A stretch of DNA of 64,000 nt from Voacanga thouarsii. Its lineage: Eukaryota; Streptophyta; Magnoliopsida; Gentianales; Apocynaceae. The stretch covers positions 1,395,001-1,459,000 of the forward strand of contig JANUWF010001783.1 in NCBI GenBank assembly GCA_026120185.1. The letters are read 5' to 3'. The notes beneath the pieces are model-generated. The model had not been told where the DNA came from, ran no database searches, and saw only the letters and a program-made list of their open reading frames with translations. The first letter of the stretch is position 1. The number at the start of each line of letters is the position of its first letter. Shown one piece after another: positions 57,414-64,000 of the stretch. Made by a program: the position numbers and the translations under genes.

Positions 57414-59338
57414 TATTGGAATATATGCCTCAAGACTATGTATTTGATGTAAAATTTGATGTAATAAATAAAAGTTTTATTCTCGAAATGTTTGTGTTAT
57501 TTACTTTAATTTGTTTGCATGATATTAGTTGGAAAAGACACATTGTGTCTAAGTAAGTAATCCATATGAATAGAGATTTTTCACAGTAAGGTATTGTTCA
57601 TAGGTTAATTAGCACATAAATAGTAGTTCTTAACCGATTGATAAAAATAAGAATCTCGTCAGGACAAATGTTATTATACTATAAATTTCAAATAAGGAAT
57701 GGTTTGCTTTTAACTAGTGAGTAGTCCTTTCACTTTATGGTATAAACATATTTAAAATACGTAGAATTGGACTTGTAGCAGTGGCTTCTAAAAGTACTAA
57801 AATAAGATAAACTTATACTATTACTACTACAATGTAGACTTATACCTTATAGCTTGAGTGTGGGTTGGAGGTCTAGCAAAGTTGGAAGTACGTACTTTGA
57901 TATGCCATAGGCGAGGTCCTATGATTCTTGTTAGGGTATATGTGACTAGTTAGTTAAGACAGACTTATGTAAGATAGTTTCTATACTCCTAAATGGAGAA
58001 ATCACCCATTTGTGATCATCCAGAATAATCTATATAATCTAGGGCCCGAAGAATATGATTTAGTATTTTATGCTTTTGGGTAGCTTCTAGAAATAAACGG
58101 ATACATGTTGGAAGTCATGGATTATCGAACTAGATATCTAAGAATAGTAGATATCATTAAGAGAAGTGTTAGTATATTTTTCCTATCTTGATTATTAGTG
58201 TTACGTCGAGGGTATTTTAGTCAAAACAACGGTAGGTCGAAGACATTGCCAAGCGCAACATTGTCATTTGGGCCAATATTTTTCTATGTGACATTAGAAA
58301 TTATTTAAAATACAAAATATAGCTATTTACATGGTAGAGATATTTTGGTCATTTTAGTAGCTAAGAACGATGTGTCTTTAGATCCTCGGAGTAGCTTATA
58401 AAGCTTTGTTAAATTTTAGACTAAGGATTTGATTTTTAGTAAATGGGTTTTATTTTATTTAGTAAGCCTAATTTATTGTTTGTTTGAAATAAAATAAAAG
58501 GCTCAAAGAGATAATTATTTAAAAGCCTGGTTTATGAGTTAATTAATTATTCTGGGCTAAAGCCTAGATTAGATGGTTAAAGTTAGCCAAAGCCTAAACC
58601 AAAACAAGGCTTAGGATAAAGGCCTGATACATTTTGTTATTTAATTATTTATTTTAGGTTTAGTCTAGTCCAGGACTAAATATATAGTTAAAAGTTGAGC
58701 CAGGAACATGGCCTAGAGCTCAAGGGAGGAAGCCCTAACCTACCTAGGTTAGGGTTGGCTGGCCATAGGAGGGCTTGGATGGCTAGCACTATTAATTAAG
58801 CCCTAGTTGGCCAGTTTTATTTCCTATGTATTCTTTATATCATGAGGGTTTATGGAATAGAATAGATGTTATTTCTGTGAGTTTAGAAAAACCCTAAGCC
58901 CTAAATTCTTCTTCTTTGGCCACCTCCATCTCCTTTGTTTTCATCTCTTTCTCTCTCTCTTAACCATAGGAAAGCTTCAACATTCTTAGTGTAGATAATG
59001 TCCTCTTGATTTTTGGTTAATAGAAATTCAAGAGAAAGGTATTCTTGATTCTGCTTTTTAACAGTGAGTCGAGAAAGAAGATAATTGATCCTAACCCAAG
59101 GCTTTCATCGACTAGTATTAGGTAGAGTCATACCTCGAAAGATCGAATGTCGAACTTATACGATGCAGTAGAAGATTAGCTAGAAAAAAGTTGAAATCTT
59201 TAAGGAGAATACCAGAAGTTTAACAATCTGTAGGTCAAACATAGCTTAAGCTCTCGTCAGTTAAATGAAAGAGAAAGCGTATAATTTTTATAGTCTTCCA
59301 CTGTTTATTTTTCTCTGATTTACTGCCACAATCCTGTT
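57414..59338 (+). repeat. Element K 5' LTR
   Basis: It starts near TATTGGAATATATGCC (probably TGTTGG originally) and ends just before the primer site, around CCTGTTA. It contains GCCTGG/GGCTTAGG-rich phrases at 58530-58740 and a CT-rich stretch at 58910-58965. Both boundaries are approximate. Confidence 0.65.
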
Positions 59339-59341
59339 AAG

Positions 59342-59354
59342 TAGTATCAGAGCC
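59342..59354 (+). other. Primer binding site of element K, tRNA-iMet type
   Basis: TAGTATCAGAGCC differs at one base from the initiator tRNA-Met complement TGGTATCAGAGCC, the usual primer of plant copia elements. Confidence 0.8.
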
Positions 59355-61064
59355 TTTGTTATTGGTAAACCTAGGAGCATGCTTAGGTTAATAAAAGGCG
59401 AAAATATTTAATCTTTAAATTATTCCCTGTGATTCCTCATGATTTTTTATATGAGTAGGTTCTATGTATATCTCATGAGTGTAGGCATAGGCGTATGTAC
59501 ATAATTATTTGCTTTGGTAGATTTCATGTAAGCTAAAATTTTAAGGTATAGATGTTTGTGTTTTGTGATTAAGCTTCAATTTTTGGTGTTTGTGCAATCA
59601 CTGGAATGCCTAGAAATCGATCTACAAGCTAAGAAGAATGCAGAAAATGCCACATTAGATAAGAACCGACACCTGGTAGCACGCAGAACTGGCACCGAAT
59701 ATCATCGAGCAAAGAAAGATTTGCACAATAGATGTGAACTGGCATTGGTGCATAGATCGAGCTGGCACCGATTTAATCTAGTGCAGCAACAAGAGTTTAT
59801 GGGCAAGAACTGATGCCTGATGGTTGTGAACGAACTAGTGCCGAGTGGATTTTGGAAGTGCGGGCTTTTTTTTTCTTTTTTCTTCTTGAGGTCCTATATC
59901 ACATAAAGATACTTTATGCAGTAGTTAGATTCTGATAATCTTTTGCGTGTAAAAAGTAGTAAAGGAAATAGGATTAAACAAGATCATTAATTAAATTGAA
60001 TTAATGTGTTTAATCTATCATGTGGACATCTAGGTTAAAGGATAGAAAGAGCATGAAAACTGTCTACTGTTTTTTAGTACGTTTTTTCTTTTTACAAACA
60101 AAACAAGGTGCACATTCTTTTTAGAATCTATGATAAGGGGGAAAACATTTTTTATTTTATTAAAAAGTTATTAACTTGGAGCAAAATTAATCCATGATTA
60201 TGCTCTCAAAAGGTATTATCCTTGACATAGAGAATATTTAGATTTAGAGATTTTATATAAACTTAATGGAAAACTTATTTAACTCAATTTTATGAAAAAA
60301 ATGTTTTTGTCATAAAATAAGAGACCATTGTCTCTAGAGTTTTTTCAAAGAAAATATTTTTTAGAAATTATTAAGTTCTGACTTGAGTGAAATTAAGCCA
60401 TAACAAACGTCTTAAAGGGTGTCATTCTTGACATGGAGGTTTTATGCGTTTAGGCATTTTACATAAGTTAGTATGGTACTTAATGAAGATTTTTCAAAGA
60501 AATATTTTTCTTGAAAAAAAAAAGGATAAACCCTTATTTCAAAATGACTAAGTCGGAGAAGAGTTCTAACGGCTCGATGGCATCCATCACAATGCATGTT
60601 AGGGGTTGTGGGTCTCTTCATGTTACCCTAGGAGTGAACTTGTATAGGATGAAGATTCTATAAGGACATAGAATTAACGAATTGATATAATTGATGCCCG
60701 AGATATATGCTATGATCAACCAACCCACGTTGGAGGTCATAATACGAGGCCTATCCATAAGAAATGTGAAGAAGTGGGCATCCACTCTGTGGAGTTATCT
60801 TCTAGATCATTACCTAGAAGGGTAGTCAATTAGTGGTAGTTAACATAATTATCTTAGAAATATTGTTAATCTTCTCAATAAACTATGTCAATTTTTCTAA
60901 GAGCCGAATTAATCATATTATAGATAATAGTGATGGGATTAACTATTATCAGGTTTAATATAAGGACAAAGTGCACAAATTATTTGTTTATTTTTTCACA
61001 AAATTAAGAATTTTTATTTTTTGAATTTCCAAAATAGTCGGTGGTGGTTCTGTTAGTCCTTTAG
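59355..61064 (+). other. Leader region of element K
   Basis: No supported gene. 59665-59840 has five to six GGCACC/GGTGCA-type hexamers, much like the GC blocks of the Ty3 LTRs. A T-rich run is at 59868-59883. A frame near 60544 opens MTKSEKSSNGSMASITMHVR, which is Ser/Lys-rich and might be the start of the copia polyprotein, but it loses any match to gag within 20 residues. 60300-60540 is AT-rich. Confidence 0.45.
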
Positions 61065-61590
61065 CTGTTCATTTTCTGTGAGAATAAGTTAATGAGTCCA
61101 AACTATGTGATTAGAAAACGAACTCAGATATAATACTCACTGCAGAGAAGTATAAGTATGTCATGTATGATCCCTATCTTCTGAATGTGAAGAGTTCCAC
61201 TGATGAAACTTGTGAGGCTAAAAATGTGCAGAAAAAGATTGATGAAATGGCACATTGCTACATATTGGCCTTCATGTTTAATATGCTACAATCCAAACAC
61301 GAGCACATGGCTAATGCCTATAATAATAGTATGCCATTGGCCATTACATTTGCTGATAAGAGCCGGTCTGTAAGGTAAAAGGCTCTTAGAGCAATCATAA
61401 ATGCTAGGATGGTTGAGGGACAATCAATCAGGGAGTATATGCTCAAAATGATTGCTGCTTTCAAAAAAGCAGAAGTCTTGAGGGCCGCTATTAACCTAAA
61501 GAGTTAAGTGGATATAGTCTTTTAGACTTTGTTGGACTCCTTCTCACAGTTCAAGTTGAATTATAATATGAACAAGTTAGAGACATACTA
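61065..61590 (+). pseudogene. Ty1/copia Gag (UBN2-type), broken
   Basis: Blocks in one general frame: LNEPNYVI then a stop, NSDIILTAEKYKYV, KKIDEMAHCYILAFMFNMLQ, HEHMANAY, then after a stop ARMVEGQSIREYMLKMIAAF, a stop, and LLDSFSQFKLNYNMNKLE. Plant copia Gag has this order: PNYxxWxxxLxxxL, a stretch with MxxxIxxxLQ, A.M..G.S...H...M and LP.SF..F...Y. At least three stops are present. It would form the RNA-binding particle; the zinc knuckle would lie after 61590 and is cut off by the CACTA insertion. Middle-domain codon 'NYNMNKLE' directly abuts the transposon. Confidence 0.82.
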
Positions 61591-62050
61591 CAAGAAATCT
61601 GCTAATTTGCCATAGACATATTCGTGGCAAATTCGTGGATAAACTAGAATTTGCCATGGGTCTGCAACGAAATTGGTTCGTGGCAAATACCTTCGTTGCT
61701 AAGTATTTTTTGCGAGGGAACTTTTTTTCCGTAGTAAATTGCAATGGATTTGCTAGCAATAGTTCAAGTTGGTAGCACCTTTCAAGGAGAAATATTGTGA
61801 GGGAATCGTGGCAAATCCATCAAAATCTGCCACATATTTTCCATGGAAGCAATGTTAAATAAGCTGTCCGTGGAAAATCCGTGGCAGATTGCCACGGATT
61901 TGCCGTAGATACTTTATTTAGAAATACTTTCCATGGCAATCTGCTATGGATTTGCCATGGAAGCAATGTTAAATAATCTGTTTGCCACGGATATGTGATT
62001 TTCGTATTTTTTTTCCATGGCAAACGACCACAGATTTGCCACGGATTATT
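61586..62050 (+). mobile_element. CACTA transposon end with subterminal repeats
   Basis: It starts TACTACAAGAAATCTGC (canonical CACTACAAGAAA with the first C changed), preceded by ACA as a possible 3-base target site. The next 450 bases contain about ten copies of ATTTGCCACGG or its complement CCGTGGCAAAT in both orientations, with one-base variants. This is the subterminal repeat pattern bound by CACTA TNP proteins. The other end is not seen. It interrupts the gag of copia element K. It is unlinked to the TNP2 remnant at the left end of the window. Confidence 0.8.
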
Positions 62051-62084
62051 AAAAATTAATTTTTTTTAACTGTGGACCACAACC

Positions 62085-62235
62085 CTCGTCATGGACTAGC
62101 CACACCGGATCATGGATTATTTGTTGCATCGCCTTCCTCATACACCAGCCAAATCGGATCACAAACTATTCAGTGCTTAGCCATCTCTATGGACTGGCCA
62201 TACTAGATCACAACCCCTAAATTGTTCAAGAATTG
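62085..62235 (+). repeat. About 49-bp imperfect triplicated repeat
   Basis: Three phrases of the kind ATGGACTAGCCACACCGGAT then CA recur at about 62090, 62139 and 62188 with substitutions. They adjoin the CACTA subterminal repeats and may be internal CACTA sequence. Confidence 0.55.
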
Positions 62236-62499
62236 CACAATACAAGACTCTTTGAAATGCAGAGGTTGTGTCTAGGTGCTGAGCTACGGCAATTGTTGAT
62301 GCTGTCCTTTTTTTATTTAAATTAAACTATTATGAATAGTCTTTGCGTACTTTTTTTCAAAAAATAAAAGTATTATAACAAAAAATAATAATCATATTAA
62401 CTTCAATATAAAAAAATATTTTGTATATTTATATAATTTTAAAATTTTATATACTATCAATTATATTATCTTTTTTATTAAATAATTTATACATATTTA

Positions 62500-62563
62500 C
62501 GTATATATATGTATATATATACATACACAATATAACCCACAATATACATACATAAATTCATAC

Positions 62564-62597
<34 letters not shown>

Positions 62598-62640
62598 CAC
62601 ATACACACACACACACACACACACGCACACACACAAATAT
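62500..62640 (+). repeat. (TA)n and (AC)n microsatellites
   Basis: Mixed TATATG/TACATA at 62500-62560, TA run at 62563-62593, AC run at about 62602-62634. 62240-62500 before it is plain AT-rich DNA in which I see nothing. Confidence 0.9.
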
Positions 62641-62649
62641 AACATTCAA

Positions 62650-62861
62650 GGAAGCCACTTACTCCACCAAAAGCTAGCTGTCAGGGAGAGAGAGCTCAAA
62701 ATCTACTTACTTTGTCCACCATGCTTCACAGCACAACTCTAACCTGCCGGTTTAGGATTTTATCCCGTTGGCCTCAGCGAGAGGTGAACCCGAAACGTGT
62801 CTGGCGTAAGATAGGCTCTGATACCATTTAAGAAAGCCACTTACTCCACCAAAAGCTAGCT
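62650..62861 (-). repeat. 30-bp direct repeat flanking a primer site
   Basis: GAAGCCACTTACTCCACCAA then AAGCTAGCT occurs at 62650-62679 and, with one change, at 62832-62861, 182 bases apart. In minus sense the upstream copy ends directly before the primer site (62814-62826); the other lies after the leader. It resembles a repeated LTR or terminal-redundancy end. Confidence 0.7.
62814..62826 (-). other. tRNA-iMet primer binding site, minus strand
   Basis: TGGTATCAGAGCC is a 13-base perfect complement of the plant initiator tRNA-Met 3' end. It follows CTTTCTTAAA, the end of the upstream U5-like segment. Pararetroviruses and copia/chromovirus elements use this primer. Confidence 0.78.
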
Positions 62862-62929
62862 AATCTACACAAGTTTGCAAGTTTTGCAGAATCTCTCGAC
62901 TAAAGGAGTTGTACTTAGTGAGAGAAGAA

Positions 62930-63145
62930 ATGGCTATTTATGACCATTCTTACTTGCCTCTTCGAAAAGCCAAAAGACAAGTGGCCCTTCGGGAAAGCTA
63001 AAGCTAAAATAGTAAAATGACCCTTCGAAAAGCCGAGGGACAAGTGGCTATTCGGAAAAGCTAAAGCTAAAATAGTAAAATAACTCTTCGAAAAGCCGAG
63101 AGACAAGTGGCTCTTTGAAAAGCTAAAGCTATTTAAAGTGATGGG
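62930..63145 (-). promoter_or_regulatory. Probable retroelement promoter with 63-bp tandem repeats
   Basis: In minus sense, a TATA-like CTTTAAATAGC (near 63130) is followed by repeats starting, in plus coordinates, at 63086, 63023 and 62960 (period 63, last unit partial). Then comes GGTCATAAATAGCC (near 62930-62943), a second TATA-like box about 105 bases before the primer site. Repeat units carry CTTCGAAAAGCC and GACAAGTGGC. Tandem enhancer units upstream of TATA are common in LTR U3 regions and pararetroviral intergenic regions. Because 63 is a multiple of 3, a chance frame of 21-residue repeats arises; I do not count it as a gene. Confidence 0.6.
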
Positions 63146-63250
63146 GACACAATTTCACTCACTTTACTAAAGACGCATCCCAGCAGTTTTTCTTTTCAAA
63201 TGAAAAGTAGTGAGTAAAGTGGGATTCACAAAAAGACCAGACACAAAATC

Positions 63251-64000
63251 TTATACCTCCATCAAATTATCAAGATCTTTATATTCGATTCTTTCTTCTC
63301 CGTCAAAAGGAGGGTCATATTCATAATCCATTGTTTCACCTTGCACAGTTGTACTGGTTCTGATCTTGATCATTCTGTAAAATTCTGTCAAAGTAGGGTT
63401 TTGATTGAACAGACTTTGAAATGGAACATATATATTTCCAGGGAAGATATCATCTACAAAAATCTTCATATTTCTGGATTCAGCAAGAAGTCTATGATAA
63501 ACTCCAAAAGAATATTCGGCTATGTATGTTAAACTGGCCGCCCTGTAGTTATAGGTCTGATATACAACAGAAACTTCCTTATCAGGGACAATGATTAAGT
63601 TTCTGTGTTCATAAATAGGATTTGGCTTAGCCCTTGGAAATCTTGAGATTAAAACCTCAGTCCTGCAATCATCTGGATAATTAGGGCTAAAAAGAGGAGG
63701 AATAGCATGTAAAACAAGTCTTAAATAGCCGTCTCTGCACAGATCTGATTACATCATGTGATCACAGCAATGGGATAGCTGCCTATCCACGATCATGATC
63801 CGCAGTTTTGGATAATTCTTCTCAAGAATATAAAGTTTAAACATCAATCCATATTTAATCAATTTGTTCACAGACAATTCTAAGCCCAAAATAGTTTTAT
63901 CTATCCATTTCTGAAGATTGATAATTGCTCTAATAAAAGTGAAACTCTTCTCTTTGTCAGCAGAAGTATAACTGATAATGTTGAAACTTAATCCCTCATA
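63251..64000 (-). pseudogene. Unidentified protein, C-terminal 249 codons, one stop, runs off window
   Basis: A single minus-strand frame is open from the window end to TAA at 63253-63251, except for one TAA at 63751-63749 (codon 84). Composition and phasing look like true coding sequence: regular hydrophobic spacing, no low-complexity. Blocks visible: YTSADKEKSFTFIRAI, NKLIKYGLMFKLYIL, LRIMIVDRQLSHC before the stop; YLRLVLHAIPPLFSPNY, EVSVVYQTYNYRAA, IAEYSFGVYHRLLAE, IFVDDIFPGNIYVPFQSLF and the acidic end YEYDPPFDGEERIEYKDLD. I see no signal peptide, membrane segment, zinc finger or polymerase motif. It ends about 105 bases upstream of the promoter-like repeats and 425 bases upstream of a tRNA-iMet primer site in the same orientation. 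That suggests the last gene of a pararetrovirus-like or tandem LTR element. A host origin is not excluded. The start lies outside the window. Confidence 0.55.

Larger units (their letters stand above)
57414..61585 (+). mobile_element. Element K: copia retrotransposon, 5' LTR and decayed gag
   Basis: It has a 5' LTR (about 57414-59338), a tRNA-iMet primer site, an untranslated leader of about 1.2 kb and a gag remnant. The element is cut at 61585 by a CACTA end. Integrase, reverse transcriptase and the 3' LTR are not in the window. The LTR start region GCCTCAAGACTATGTATTTG and the primer site TAGTATCAGAGCC fit plant Ty1/copia elements. Confidence 0.78.

Noticed and set aside
57414..59338. Reading the K LTR as a second solo LTR with target duplication
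   Set aside because: A primer site and gag follow directly, so it is a 5' LTR; no duplication was found at its end.
59556..59813. 85-codon frame in the leader of K
   Set aside because: No homology recognised; its composition follows the GGYRCC-rich leader and relatives would not start a copia polyprotein this way.
62915..63106. Minus-strand frame with 21-residue repeats
   Set aside because: The 63-bp DNA repeat explains it; it lies in a promoter position and has no support as protein. Kept only as a note in the findings.

Overview
The window looks like plant nuclear heterochromatin, probably from a eudicot. It is AT-rich and I see no intact host gene. Almost every base can be assigned to a transposable element or its decay product: Ty3-type LTR retrotransposons primed by tRNA-Asp (Tat/Athila type), very long TGTAA...TTACA LTRs of the kind seen in Ty3 chromoviruses, Ty1/copia LTRs, CACTA DNA transposons and one SINE. 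I name elements A to N so entries can refer to one another. Boundaries rest on TG...CA ends, target-site duplications (TSDs), primer binding sites (PBS) and comparison between copies inside the window. Everything was read by eye, with no database search.

Left part (1-11,845). The oldest layer is a CACTA TNP2-type transposase on the minus strand, cut into three pieces (9838-10150, 5247-5270, 1-156). Two insertions cut it: element A (157-5246, TSD TCTGG), a non-autonomous Ty3 element, and solo LTR B (5271-9837, TSD TTGGC), which itself holds element C (6089-8994), a gag-bearing Ty3 deletion derivative. A fragment L (about 10157-11845) of a long TGTAA-class LTR follows.

Centre (11,846-51,173). 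A copia LTR N (minus) is split by element D (11967-20680), the best preserved element: two LTRs of about 1.47 kb, a near-perfect tRNA-Asp PBS, a Gag with a zinc knuckle, and a second reading frame resembling the 'putative plant transposon protein' family (PF20167), but no polymerase. Element F (21693-32874, minus) is an older relative with the same Gag plus ORF2 layout. A 3.2-kb solo LTR (E4) sits in its 3' LTR and a SINE in its 5' LTR. Element G (32875-51173, plus) is a Tat/Athila element that keeps an integrase remnant. It was split by nested solo LTRs, each with a perfect 5-base TSD: E1 (33806-47893, ATTGT) contains copia solo LTR C1 (34998-36735, ATTTG) and E2 (38862-47747, TTTCT); E2 contains E3 (41824-46592, TCTCG).

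Right part (51,174-64,000). An LTR scrap J is followed by region H (minus, TGTAA-class, with a short ORF that was split by solo LTR M at 55294-56731, TSD TGTGG). Next comes a copia element K (57414-61585) with a decayed gag, then a CACTA end with subterminal repeats. The last 1.3 kb is a minus-strand module unlike the rest: a frame of about 250 codons running off the window with a single stop, then a region of 63-bp tandem repeats, then a tRNA-iMet PBS. It resembles the regulatory end of a pararetrovirus-like or LTR element, but I could not identify the protein.

No gene here appears to work as a host pathway. The common theme is layered insertion followed by LTR-LTR recombination, which leaves many solo LTRs, plus non-autonomous elements that would depend on polymerase supplied by relatives.
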